Assembly (NCBI GenBank): GCA_903917735.1
Contig: CAIXBR010000002.1
Location: forward strand, 1 to 36,022
DNA from: an uncultured Elusimicrobia bacterium
GTDB taxonomy: Bacteria; Elusimicrobiota; Elusimicrobia; Elusimicrobiales; UBA9959
Length of the DNA: 36,022 nucleotides
Direction: 5' to 3'
Shown here: positions 1 to 7,817 of the stretch, in pieces
How positions within the stretch are numbered: the stretch's first letter is position 1
How the letters are laid out: each line of letters starts with the position of its first letter
Made by a program: the position numbers and the translations under genes
The notes under the pieces: generated by a model
Told to the model about the DNA's origin: nothing
The model's input: only the letters and a program-made list of their open reading frames with translations
The model's database searches: none

Positions 1-52
1 AAGCCTCCAACGCCACCCGCAATTTAATTCCGGCTTCAATCTTTTTACGCAT
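1..52 (-). CDS. Partial IS3-type transposase OrfA (N-terminus only, cut by window edge)
   Basis: Seventeen codons are visible on the minus strand, reading MRKKIEAGIKLRVALEA. The Lys/Arg-rich start followed by a K-x-x-VALEA helix resembles the helix-turn-helix N-terminus of IS3-family OrfA proteins. An AGGAGG-type ribosome binding site lies at 61-67, eight bases before the ATG at 50-52, so the start is well supported. A 7-bp inverted repeat (69-75 with 88-94) lies between this start and the neighbouring glycosyltransferase stop and may be near the element end. The identification rests on few residues; another small HTH protein is possible. Confidence 0.4.
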   Translation of the reverse strand, partial: MRKKIEAGIKLRVALEA

Positions 53-105
53 TTTACTGGCCTCCTTAGTGTATTCTACCTTTTCAAAATACACCTTAAG
101 TCAGC

Positions 106-1671
106 CTAAAAACTGGTCCAGTTTTGCCCGACCATTACATATTTCTCCGCTTGAAATTTATTAAACCAGGGGAAAATAAGGTTTTTCACTTTTAGATTTA
201 TCATCCAGGATATGGGGTTTGAATAAACCACTAAATATTCCGGGGCCGCTTTTTCCACGTCACTGATAAACTCATTCTGCCAGTCTTCAGACTTTTTAAC
301 CGGAAACTCTAACAATACTCCAGAACTGAAGAATCTTGTAGGCGCTATTTTATTGGTGTAAACATATAACTGAGGCTCACTGCCAAGCACCACTAATTTG
401 TCATTTGGTTTCATTAGTGTGTTCAGTTTATCCGCGATTACTTTTGATTCTGGGAATGGGTTCAGCTTGTAAATCTGCCTTAGCACTTTTGTGTAGTCAG
501 GGCTGAAGTAATATGTTTTCATGGCATTTAAATGGGTAAATGAAAATAACAGCAGAATGGCAAGGATTATGTATTTGGCTGATGTCCTCAGGTTAAGTTT
601 TAAGATTAACAACTCTTCCGCGGTGTAGATAAACGCTGCGGCGCTCAGGCAGACCGCGGGAATCCATTGCAGGAAATAATGCCCATAGTAGTGATTGCCA
701 GGCATGACTGTTAAAAATCCAAAAGTGAAAAATCCAGCAACAGTAGCTTTAATCCACCACTTTGCTCTTGTTGTGAAAATAGACAATGTGCCCGCTAGTG
801 ACGTCAGCCAGATAAACTCGTAATTCGCATAAATCCCTTGTAGATTGTCTTTAAGGCTGACTAAGCCCTGTGTGAATGTTATCATAGTCGAATATTCTTT
901 TCTGACATCAAAAAACCAGTAATTAAAATCTTCCCAGCCGCCCCTTATCAAGACCACAAATAGGTCCATGGCTATGGGCGCTAGCACTGCCGCGCTGAAG
1001 ATCAGCCCTGATACTATCGCTCTCTTTATGTTTCTCGGCTTCTCTAAAATCTGGCGTCCGACCAGAAGGATGCCCGCAAACAGGCCCAGGAAAAATGATG
1101 TCTGCTTGACCTCAAAAGCGAATGAAAAACAGAGTCCGGCCAGTGCCGCCCAGAAGTAGGCCGTCCGGTCAAAATATCTTATCAGACAGTATATGCCGCC
1201 CAAAGCAAAAACCGCCACCAAGTGTTCGGACTGTATGGTGAACCCACAAATAGCGCTGTTCATTGACAATAGAGCCCAGAAGATGGCGGCTGAGAGTGCC
1301 GCCAGGCTGCTGAAGAGCCTGCGTGCGGTTAAAAATATAATCACGGCGCTTGCCAGGTTAATAGCAATAAAAGCGATGTGAAGTGATTTTAAGGTATAGC
1401 CAAACAACGCTATTATCGCGGCGTAACAATAAAATACGCCCGGCAGGCGCTGTGAGCCAAGGTCTTTGAAAGGCACCGCCCCGTTTAAAATTATTCTGCC
1501 GCCATACGCGTAAACCCCCTCGTCCCTCTCAAAGGGAATCTCAAGATAATTAAAGCGGATAACCACTATTAAAATCAAAACAGCGGCTAAGCCAAGGAAA
1601 TAGAATACACTGTTATCCTTGCCAGTGGCTTTTTCGGGGTGGGTCTTTTTCGAGGAGGCTGGTTTCTTCAT
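106..1671 (-). CDS. GT-C fold membrane glycosyltransferase (ArnT/PMT-like, GT39/GT83 style)
   Basis: The 521-residue protein has a short basic cytoplasmic N-terminus, a first membrane helix around residues 24-42 and about ten further hydrophobic segments. Soon after the first helix comes an ERDEGVYAYGG motif in the first extracytoplasmic loop. The acidic DE pair there is the usual metal/catalytic motif of polyprenyl-phosphate-sugar dependent GT-C transferases (PMT_2/ArnT group). Such enzymes move a sugar from a lipid carrier to lipid A, glycans or proteins on the outer face of the inner membrane; the acceptor cannot be read from the sequence. The C-terminal 130 residues form a soluble domain. 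GC is lower than in the core genes downstream, which fits a transferred accessory gene. The ribosome binding site is weak (AAGAAA before the ATG). Confidence 0.75.
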   Translation of the reverse strand: MKKPASSKKTHPEKATGKDNSVFYFLGLAAVLILIVVIRFNYLEIPFERDEGVYAYGGRIILNGAVPFKDLGSQRLPGVFYCYAAIIALFGYTLKSLHIAFIAINLASAVIIFLTARRLFSSLAALSAAIFWALLSMNSAICGFTIQSEHLVAVFALGGIYCLIRYFDRTAYFWAALAGLCFSFAFEVKQTSFFLGLFAGILLVGRQILEKPRNIKRAIVSGLIFSAAVLAPIAMDLFVVLIRGGWEDFNYWFFDVRKEYSTMITFTQGLVSLKDNLQGIYANYEFIWLTSLAGTLSIFTTRAKWWIKATVAGFFTFGFLTVMPGNHYYGHYFLQWIPAVCLSAAAFIYTAEELLILKLNLRTSAKYIILAILLLFSFTHLNAMKTYYFSPDYTKVLRQIYKLNPFPESKVIADKLNTLMKPNDKLVVLGSEPQLYVYTNKIAPTRFFSSGVLLEFPVKKSEDWQNEFISDVEKAAPEYLVVYSNPISWMINLKVKNLIFPWFNKFQAEKYVMVGQNWTSF

Positions 1672-2031
1672 GGTTTCTTAAAGTACTGTTTAAAATATTA
1701 AGTGAAACAAATCCATGGGTATTGTATGAAAATCGGAGAGCAAATAATTCGAGGCTGCGGCAGGTTGGCGCCAGGGATTGATATATAAGTGAAAAGGCAG
1801 CAGCTTACGTTCAAGTTCTTAGTGCAACGAGACAATACCTTTAGCAGGCAGCTGGCCACTGCCGGCAGGGAACCCTGACCTGACGGGGATTTGCGTTAAA
1901 ACCGCTATTGTCGCATAACATCACTGAGCGGGCTTGCCGGCGACCCCAGTAATAAAAAAGAGATTTATCCTTTTGATTTTATTCTCGCGGCCGGGCTTCT
2001 GCTGCTGGCGCCGCCGCATTCTACCGGCGCT
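1672..2031. other. Intergenic stretch with possible 5' remnant of the TPR gene
   Basis: No intact gene is visible. A small hairpin (GGCAG/CTGCC) lies near 1843-1863. From about 1963 to 2031, in frame with the TPR gene downstream, the translation includes ILAAGLLLLAPPHSTGA, which looks like a signal peptide. There is no ATG, GTG or TTG in that frame after the stop at 1897-1899 until 2032. Confidence 0.4.
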
Positions 2032-2379
2032 TTGTTCGGCTGGAGGACCGACGACCTGCTGGAGGAAGAGACTGCCTTCATGCAGGGCGGCAACCACGGG
2101 GAGGCGCTGAAGAAGTTCACCGAGGCGCTTAAACTCCCCCCTGAGGACAAGAAATGCCTATGCTACGCGGGGCTTGCGGCTTATATGGCCGGGGATTATA
2201 ATATGGCGGCCCGCTCCTGGGGGGAGCTGCTCGGTCTTGAGCCGGGTGACTGGAAGGTGCGCGCTAAGCTTATACAGGCGTACCAGTCACTTGGTGACCT
2301 GAAGGCCAGGGACAAGAACCGCGATATCCTGCTGGCTATGCGCAGGAAAGGCGGGGATAAAGAGCTGGCCAGGGCGTAG
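2032..2379 (+). CDS. TPR-repeat protein with damaged or non-canonical N-terminus
   Basis: The 115-residue reading frame contains two to three tetratricopeptide-type helix pairs (for example EALKKFTEALKLPPEDKKCL and AARSWGELLGLEPGDWKVRA). The only ordinary start in frame is a TTG at 2032, with no ribosome binding site. The frame stays open upstream and encodes a plausible signal peptide (1981-2031), so the original protein was probably exported to the periplasm. Either a rare start codon (ATT at 1963) is used, or the start has been lost by mutation or a base error. TPRs mediate protein contacts; no partner is evident. Immediately downstream (2381-2450), another frame reads like the end of an unrelated protein, so this strip looks rearranged. 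Confidence 0.5.
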   Translation: MFGWRTDDLLEEETAFMQGGNHGEALKKFTEALKLPPEDKKCLCYAGLAAYMAGDYNMAARSWGELLGLEPGDWKVRAKLIQAYQSLGDLKARDKNRDILLAMRRKGGDKELARA

Positions 2380-2380
2380 G

Positions 2381-2460
2381 AACACCCAGGCGGTGGACTA
2401 CACTATCTCGCTCGGATCGTACGAGGCTGCCACCAAAGCGGCCGGGTTCCGCCTAGGAAT
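2381..2460 (+). pseudogene. Possible C-terminal remnant of an outer-membrane protein
   Basis: Frame 2 reads QAVDYTISLGSYEAATKAAG followed by FRLGI, with the alternating pattern seen in terminal beta-strands of outer-membrane barrels. No start or complete domain is present. This could be chance; it is offered because the neighbouring genes are also broken. Confidence 0.2.
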
Positions 2461-2462
2461 AC

Positions 2463-2747
2463 TTAAACCATCTTTATCTCAAGTCTTTTACCAAAAGCAT
2501 GTGCTACCTTCCAAAGTGTGGTAAAGGAAGGTATATGCTGTTCATCTTCAAGTCTTGAAATGACTTGCTGCTTGGAGTGTATTTGCATAGCAAGCTGCGA
2601 CTGTGTCATGTTTGCCTGCTCTCTAAGTTCAGCTATGCGGTGCGCTATCATTAGCATAGAAAGTTCTTCCTCGTAAGCTTTCCGGATTTCAGGATCTTTA
2701 AGAAGTTCTTTTTTCTTGTCTGCGTGTTTATGATATGAGTGTTTCAT
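2463..2747 (-). CDS. XRE-family HTH antitoxin (HigA-like)
   Basis: The 94-residue protein has a charged N-terminal extension and a Cro/C1-type helix-turn-helix around residues 37-90 (RIAELREQANMTQSQLAMQI, then QQVISRLEDEQHIPSFTTLW). This is the usual form of antitoxins paired with phage Gp49/HigB-like toxins. They neutralise the toxin and repress their own promoter. The ATG overlaps, as ATGA, the stop codon that the toxin gene would have if its frameshifts were repaired (2744-2746), which shows the two were one translationally coupled operon. The promoter with twin operators lies upstream of the toxin gene. The antitoxin itself is intact. Confidence 0.75.
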   Translation of the reverse strand: MKHSYHKHADKKKELLKDPEIRKAYEEELSMLMIAHRIAELREQANMTQSQLAMQIHSKQQVISRLEDEQHIPSFTTLWKVAHAFGKRLEIKMV

Positions 2748-2882
2748 GAGTTTTCTCTTTTTTGGGTTTTGGTTTTGAGTTGTGCGTTTTTATGTTTTAG
2801 TTTAGTTATTCGTTCTAAAAATGCTCCGTATAAATTGCTTTTGCCCGAGCGATCTTCGAAGGGGGGGGCCTTTGGGGTCTTT

Positions 2883-3146
2883 TTATGAAAACCATTGGTA
2901 AGAATAATTTTCTTCCCATCGAAAAAATAGAATCCTTATTTCCAGCCTACCGAAGGAGAGCCGGATATAATAAATCTTTTCTCCGAGATGCTCAAAAGCC
3001 GGTGGTTTAGCCAGCGGGCCATACTGCTCTAAGTAGTCGAACCTTGCGAGAAGGCGACCTTCTATGGCTTTATTTTTTAAAAAGGTGATAAACTCATCAA
3101 CAAAGTCTTCATTACGCGGCGAAACATAATTGAATACTTCGTACAT
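2883..3146 (-). CDS. HigB/RelE-superfamily (Gp49-like) toxin, frameshifted at its C-terminus
   Basis: The readable 87 residues match the first two thirds of a Gp49-like mRNA interferase: a central YLEQYGPLAKPPAFEHLG segment, then IYYIRLSFGRLEIRILFF. After the A6 run at 2922-2927 the frame ends in unrelated residues and a stop. One base shift restores FDGKKIILTNGFHKKTPKAP, the conserved end of the family. Two more shifts, at G8 (2861-2868) and A5 (2817-2821), carry the frame to a TGA at 2744-2746 overlapping the antitoxin ATG. The full gene was therefore about 2744-3146. All three breaks are in homopolymers, so sequencing error is as likely as true inactivation. Start is at 3146 with an AGGAG ribosome binding site. 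Confidence 0.65.
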   Translation of the reverse strand: MYEVFNYVSPRNEDFVDEFITFLKNKAIEGRLLARFDYLEQYGPLAKPPAFEHLGEKIYYIRLSFGRLEIRILFFRWEENYSYQWFS

Positions 3147-3207
3147 ATAAATCTCCTGTTAAATCATCTTTCCATCTCCTGCATGGCTGTGCTGCCAAAA
3201 GGTCCGT

Positions 3208-3256
3208 ACAACTAAAGCGTTGTAAATAGTATACAACCTGAAAGTTGTAATGTCAA
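3208..3256 (-). promoter_or_regulatory. Autoregulated promoter of the HigBA-like module with two operators
   Basis: On the minus strand TTGACA (3251-3256) and TATACT (3228-3233) are separated by exactly 17 bases, a near-consensus sigma-70 promoter. Two copies of the palindrome ACAAC-N6-GTTGT lie at 3208-3223 and 3233-3248, 25 bp apart. One sits between the -35 and -10 boxes and the other just past the -10. This is the classic arrangement for repression by the HTH antitoxin. Confidence 0.7.
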
Positions 3257-3423
3257 GGGGGCTGGCGGATATCTGTATATATATCTGGAATTAAAAAAAC
3301 AGAATGTCGGTGCACTCAAACGCGGCGCAGCAAGGATGTGGGATTAGGAAATCCGGAAAAGTGCGCTTTTACAGATGGAAGGCGAACACGCTGGAGCGCC
3401 TGCTACCGCGTGTTACGGAAGGA

Positions 3424-3717
3424 CTATTTGTGCGTGGAGTGATGGGTGTGATGCCCACCCGCGCGCTGCATGAGTATTTCGTTAATTAACGTTTGATAAC
3501 CAATGCCGCGATGCTTTGCCTGGGTTTGCGCCCACTCCAGCGCTTTAGGGTTGAGCCGGATCTGAATGGACTTATATTTATCAAGTCCCTTCGGCGGCCG
3601 CCCACGGGAAGGCCTTCTGACGCCGAGCTTAGCTTCAATAGCCTTCCGGGCCATCTCTACCTCTTTGCCTGTGACTCGATGCGCCTGTTTAAAGGGGAAT
3701 TCCTTTATTCTGTTCAT
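3424..3717 (-). CDS. brnA: BrnA-family antitoxin
   Basis: The 97-residue protein contains the BrnA pattern: a Lys/Glu-rich N-terminal arm, the linker RRPSRGRPPKG, then KSIQIRLNPKALEWAQTQAK and a short GIGYQTLINEIL helix, a ribbon-helix-helix type DNA-binding end. BrnA binds and neutralises BrnT and represses the operon. I place the start at the ATG at 3717, since an AGGAGG lies four bases before it; a GTG at 3732 would put that AGGAGG inside the coding sequence. The gene begins inside the 3' end of brnT (29-nt overlap), indicating coupling. The His-rich tail (GGHHTHHSTHK) is longer than usual and may come from a changed 3' end. Confidence 0.8.
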   Translation of the reverse strand: MNRIKEFPFKQAHRVTGKEVEMARKAIEAKLGVRRPSRGRPPKGLDKYKSIQIRLNPKALEWAQTQAKHRGIGYQTLINEILMQRAGGHHTHHSTHK

Positions 3718-3982
3718 ATTGCCTCCTTTCACTACGATTGGCTTTTCTTGCGCTGATGATCCGAAAGACGTTTCCCGGCTCTCGGATTGTAAAGACGATC
3801 ACTAAAACGCCAACGTCGGCTTCTCCGATCAACCATTGTCGTTTCTCACTAGGGCTTGAATGTTTAAGATCGGCGGCTCTCAACTGGAAGGGGTTATCGA
3901 ATGCTGTGATGGCAACTGTAAATGAAATGCCGTGCTTAGTGGCATTCGCTTCGCCCTCTTTTACATCCCAGGTAAAGTTCAT
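3689..3982 (-). CDS. brnT: BrnT-family ribonuclease toxin
   Basis: The 97-residue protein shows the BrnT signature: an N-terminal FTWDVKEGEANATKHGISF, then DLKHSSPSEKRQWLIG, a central VIVFTIREPG strand and the C-terminal IISARKANRSERRQYE. BrnT is a RelE-fold endoribonuclease that blocks translation when free of BrnA. Length and motif order match the family, so it appears intact. The start ATG at 3980-3982 has no Shine-Dalgarno sequence. A TATACT box lies just six bases upstream, so the message is probably leaderless. It is followed directly by brnA. Confidence 0.85.
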   Translation of the reverse strand: MNFTWDVKEGEANATKHGISFTVAITAFDNPFQLRAADLKHSSPSEKRQWLIGEADVGVLVIVFTIREPGNVFRIISARKANRSERRQYEQNKGIPL

Positions 3983-3988
3983 AATTAC

Positions 3989-4017
3989 AGTATATACTAT
4001 AATTCGCTAGGTTTTAA
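3989..4017 (-). promoter_or_regulatory. brnTA promoter with palindromic operator, probably leaderless
   Basis: On the minus strand TTAAAA and TATACT (3989-3994) are 17 bases apart, and the -10 ends six bases before the brnT ATG. The perfect palindrome AGTATATACT (3989-3998) covers the -10 box and is a likely BrnA operator. Confidence 0.5.
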
Positions 4018-4249
4018 GGGGGGTAGACTTTATTTTCCCCGGCCCCACTCTTCGCGAATGTCGTCTTCGTGCTACTTTTGCATCCAAGGAAAAGGAGGGT
4101 GGAAGCCCACGTAGAGAGGGGGAAAAGCGCACGCGGACTTTTACGACACTGGCGGCGGATTCCTGTTCCGTCCCACCGCAGAGTGGACAGGGCAGCCGCC
4201 TAAGAAAGAAGGATCGGCTTTTTATTGCCGTTACAATCAGGTAATATTT
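4018..4249. other. Gene-poor strip before the LysM remnant
   Basis: No intact gene is visible. A plus-strand frame that is open from 4115 and in frame with the LysM remnant reads DFYDTGGGFLFRPTAEWTGQ and may be older coding sequence. It has no start codon or recognisable domain. Confidence 0.25.
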
Positions 4250-4452
4250 ATGAAACAGTTAAAAGCTAAAATAATAACTGTGGCAAGAGGTCTTGCGGTT
4301 ATATGTTTGTGTTATTGCGCTACTTTCTATGAAAGCATAGCTTCCTCGGTCTACGGCGCCCCCAAGCGCTGGCCGGAGATTTACAGGGCCAACGCGGGCT
4401 CGCTGGGCGTGGCGGCGAAGTGAAGCCGGGCCAGGTGCTGGTGTTCCCATAA
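4250..4452 (+). pseudogene. Remnant of a LysM-domain protein, frameshifted
   Basis: An ATG at 4250 opens a 57-codon frame ending at 4423. It starts with a hydrophobic segment (RGLAVICLCYCA) and continues with FYESIASSVYGAPKRWPEIY, the middle of a LysM peptidoglycan-binding domain. It stops at the TGA at 4421. A one-base shift there continues as VKPGQVLVFP and a stop at 4450-4452, exactly the usual LysM ending. The domain therefore lost one G near 4420, and its first strand has no clear match. The remnant ends eight bases before the coiled-coil gene, so an envelope LysM protein may once have headed that operon. Confidence 0.55.
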
Positions 4453-4460
4453 ATACATTT

Positions 4461-7400
4461 ATGAACGATAAATTCGACGAATCCTCTCTTAACGAACAGG
4501 CCATTAACGACGTGGAAACGGCGCGCCTGGCGCTGCGCTGGGCGCTGGACAAGATCCGCGGCCTCCACGAAGAAGACCTTAAGACCAAACAGAACCTGCA
4601 GGAGAAATCCAGCCAGGTATCCTTCCTCGAAAACCAGATGAAGGCGAAGAACTCCGAAATAGACCGCTCCTCGCGCGTGCACGAGGAGGAAATGAAGTCC
4701 CGGCAGGATTCCCTGGAATACCAGTTCCGTTCCCGCCTGGAGCGCCTGACCGAGCGCGAGAAGCAGCTGGAGGACAAGATCTCCAGCACCGAGGAAACCC
4801 TTAAGCAGAAAGAAGCCAAACTTTCCGAAGATTACCAGAAGAAGTCCGAGGAGCTGCGCGGCCGCTGGTCGCAGGTGGAGGGCGAGCTGTGGCAGCTGCG
4901 CCAGGAGCAGCTGGCCAAGCAGCAGGAATTCGAGCGCGTGTACGGCACCCGCCTGGAAGCGGAAAAGAAAAAATTCACCGAAGAGGCCGCCGAGCAGAAG
5001 AACGCCCTTGAAGCTTACTACCGCAACCGCGTGGAAGAACTGGAAAGGCGCGAGCGCTCGGTCAGCGAGGAGCTGAAAAAACAGGAGGTCGTCCTTAAGT
5101 GGGCCAAGGACAGCTGGCAGAAGGAGACCGAAGACCGCGAGCGCGGCCTTAAACAGAAAGATCTTGAGATAGACAAAAAGATACTGGAGAAGAACCAGGA
5201 GATAGAAGACTACAAGGTGAAAGTGCTGCTGCTGGACAAGCAGCTCAAGGAACTTCCCGAGGCGGTCAGGCGCCGCGACGAGGACCTTTCCCGCTACAAG
5301 GACGCCCTGGGCAGCCTTGAGAGCGTTGTGCACTCGCTGGAGAGCGAGAAGAAGAATTTGCAAGCCCACTACGAAACACGCCTCTCCAAGGCCGGCGGCG
5401 TGCTGGACTCGGAGAAGAACCGCTTCCGCGAGATGGAGGCCGAAATCCCCAAGCGGCTCAAGATTGCCGTGGAGCACGAGCGCAACCGCTTTGCCGAGAA
5501 GCTGCAGGAGATCGAGCACGGCTACCGCGAGGACCTGAGCAAGCGCCAGGACGAGGTGGAGTACCTGCAGCGCAACATGCGCACTTTCGAGGAGACCATA
5601 AAGACGCTGCAGGCCGAGCGCGAGGCTTTCTCCAACAAGGTGGAGCTGATGCAGACGCAGTACAGCGTCAAGCAGGAGGAGTTCTCTTTCCGCGAGAAGC
5701 AGCTGCAGTCAGAATACGGCGTGCGCCTGAAGGTGGAGACGGAGAAGCACACCACCGCGATGCGCTCGGAGATAGAGACCGCGGGCCGCATTTACGAGGA
5801 CAGCCTGAAGCTGAAGGTGGAAGAGATCTCCCACCTGCGCCGCGAGATAGAGGACCTTTCAAAGGAAAAAACCACCGGCAAAGAGCAGCTTAACGCGCTG
5901 CGCCGCGCCATGGATGTAGCCCACGAGCAGGGCGTTGCCGAGCAGGCGGCGCTGAAAGCCAAACTTAAAGCCGAGTTCGACCAGAGACTGGCGGACGAGG
6001 CCGTGCAGTCCGAAAGGCACCATTCCGCCGAAAAGCAGAAATTCACTTCGGAGCTGGAAAACCGAGCTTCCGAGTTCCTGGCCGAGGCCGGCCGCAAGGA
6101 AGAGGAGATCTCCTCCCTGCGCATGGCCCTGCAGAAGGCCGGTGAAGACTTTAAATTGATGCGCCAGAAGGCCGCGGAGGACCTGCGGATGGCCGTGGAG
6201 GAGGAGCGCGGGCACGGCGCGGTGGAACTGGGCGACAGGACCGCCCGCCTGGCCGAAACTATAAGACTGCGCGAGGACAAGATAGCCGAACTGGGAAGGG
6301 CTTTGGAAACTTCCAAGCTGGAGCGCGAGGAGCTGCTGCTGCTGGAGCGCGAGCGCCTGCAGCGGCTCTACGCGGAAAAAGAGAAGGCGATGGACGAGGA
6401 GCTTTCGGCGCGCGATGCCGAGCTTGCGCGCGCCAGGGAGAACCTGGTCCGGGCCTCCGCTGAAAAGGACACAATCGCCGCAGGAGCTTTTGCCGAAAAG
6501 CATGCGCTGGAAGAAAAACTGGCCGCCATGGCCGTACACCACTCCGAAGATGAAACTGCGGCTTCCCTCAGGCTTGAAGCGGCCCTGCGCCGCGAAGCCG
6601 ACCGCTACAGCGAGGTGATAGCGCGCAAGAACTATGAGCTGGAGGCGGCTTCGCAGCTGCGCCAGACCCAGGAGGACGCTTACCGCGGCACACTGGAGGA
6701 TTTCCGCTCCAAACTGTCTGACGCCCTCGGAAAATTCGAAGCCCTTAAGAAAACCGCGGAGGACCGCCAGGCCCAGGTTTCCAACCTGCAGGCTGAGCTG
6801 GCCCAGGAGCGCAAGCAGGCCGCGGATCAGGTCTCGGCCCTATCCTCCAGGCTTTCGGAAAGGGAGAAATTCTACCGCGACCTGCGCGTAGAATACGAGG
6901 ACTTCAAGGCGACCTTCGAGGAAGAAGTGAAGGGCGCCGAGAGAAAATACAACGACCTTATGATGAGGATGCGGGCTAGCGAGGAGCAGAAGAATTCCCG
7001 CGACAAGCAGGTAGAGGCCCTGAAGCGCGACGGGGAACTGCTGCGCCAGGAGCTGAACCGCCGCGACCAGGAGGTAGCCGCTATCAAAGAGGCGGCGGCT
7101 AAGCAGGCGGATAACGAGCGCCGCGAAATGCATTCCGTAGGAGAGCGCCGCGTGCAGGAATATTCTCAGAAGGAAAAAGCCCTGCTGGCGGAGCTCTCCG
7201 CCTTCAGGGATATAGCGAACGCCAATGACCTGATGCTGGAAAAACAGAAGGCGCAGGCCGAAGAGTTCCGCAACTCCGCGGAGCGCCTGAAGGCCATGCT
7301 GGAAGAGGAGCGCGAGAAGCAGGCCGAGACCGAAGCTTCCGGTAAAACGCTCAGGGAAAATTACGAGAAGGTCCTGAAGGAAGTTTCCGGCCGCGAGAAA

Positions 7401-7817
7401 GCCGAGGCCGCGGAGCTGCTTTCATTGAAGAAAGCCCTGGTTTCAAAAGGCGAGGAAGGGCTGGAGCTCCGGTCCGGACTTGAGGGTATGAAGCAGGCCT
7501 TTGACCGCATGAAGTCTTCCTTTGAGGACGAGAAAAAGCGGAAGATAGAGGCCGAACAGCTGGCCCAGACCACGCGTTCCGCGCTGCAGGAGAAGGCAGA
7601 GGAGCTTAGCGCGGGCAAGTCCGATATGGAAACGCTTAAGCATTCTATCGAACGCCTTAAAGCCGCTTTCAGTGAAGAGCGGAAAAAGCGCGCGGAGGCC
7701 GAACTCCTGGCCGAAACCACGCGCTCCGCGCTGCACGACAAGCAGGAGGAATTCCTGACGACTCAGAAACTGGTGGACCAGCTTAAGGAAAAATTCAGGG
7801 TATGGAAGACCAAGTAA
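4461..7817 (+). CDS. Very long coiled-coil protein (1118 aa)
   Basis: Almost the whole protein is one heptad-rich, Glu/Lys/Arg/Gln/Ala-rich coiled coil, with no signal peptide, no membrane helix and no catalytic domain. It is predicted to be a cytoplasmic fibre or scaffold. Near the C-terminus two roughly 50-residue units are near-repeats: EDEKKRKIEAEQLAQTTRSA around residue 1020 and SEERKKRAEAELLAETTRSA around residue 1070. A related unit occurs in the next protein. The ATG at 4461 has no good ribosome binding site, so translation may depend on upstream coupling. The last 16 bases overlap the following kinase-like gene, which indicates one operon. Similarity to SMC or myosin-like proteins is expected from composition alone and should not be taken as function. 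Confidence 0.7.
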   Translation: MNDKFDESSLNEQAINDVETARLALRWALDKIRGLHEEDLKTKQNLQEKSSQVSFLENQMKAKNSEIDRSSRVHEEEMKSRQDSLEYQFRSRLERLTEREKQLEDKISSTEETLKQKEAKLSEDYQKKSEELRGRWSQVEGELWQLRQEQLAKQQEFERVYGTRLEAEKKKFTEEAAEQKNALEAYYRNRVEELERRERSVSEELKKQEVVLKWAKDSWQKETEDRERGLKQKDLEIDKKILEKNQEIEDYKVKVLLLDKQLKELPEAVRRRDEDLSRYKDALGSLESVVHSLESEKKNLQAHYETRLSKAGGVLDSEKNRFREMEAEIPKRLKIAVEHERNRFAEKLQEIEHGYREDLSKRQDEVEYLQRNMRTFEETIKTLQAEREAFSNKVELMQTQYSVKQEEFSFREKQLQSEYGVRLKVETEKHTTAMRSEIETAGRIYEDSLKLKVEEISHLRREIEDLSKEKTTGKEQLNALRRAMDVAHEQGVAEQAALKAKLKAEFDQRLADEAVQSERHHSAEKQKFTSELENRASEFLAEAGRKEEEISSLRMALQKAGEDFKLMRQKAAEDLRMAVEEERGHGAVELGDRTARLAETIRLREDKIAELGRALETSKLEREELLLLERERLQRLYAEKEKAMDEELSARDAELARARENLVRASAEKDTIAAGAFAEKHALEEKLAAMAVHHSEDETAASLRLEAALRREADRYSEVIARKNYELEAASQLRQTQEDAYRGTLEDFRSKLSDALGKFEALKKTAEDRQAQVSNLQAELAQERKQAADQVSALSSRLSEREKFYRDLRVEYEDFKATFEEEVKGAERKYNDLMMRMRASEEQKNSRDKQVEALKRDGELLRQELNRRDQEVAAIKEAAAKQADNERREMHSVGERRVQEYSQKEKALLAELSAFRDIANANDLMLEKQKAQAEEFRNSAERLKAMLEEEREKQAETEASGKTLRENYEKVLKEVSGREKAEAAELLSLKKALVSKGEEGLELRSGLEGMKQAFDRMKSSFEDEKKRKIEAEQLAQTTRSALQEKAEELSAGKSDMETLKHSIERLKAAFSEERKKRAEAELLAETTRSALHDKQEEFLTTQKLVDQLKEKFRVWKTK

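Noticed and set aside
3304..3489. Plus-strand 61-codon frame
   Set aside because: No ribosome binding site or recognisable domain, and it overlaps the 3' end of brnA on the other strand.
4320..5519. 399-codon minus-strand frame rich in Leu and Val
   Set aside because: It is a shadow of the coiled-coil gene: Glu/Lys/Gln-rich codons read backwards give Leu/Phe/Val runs. It has no ribosome binding site or domain.
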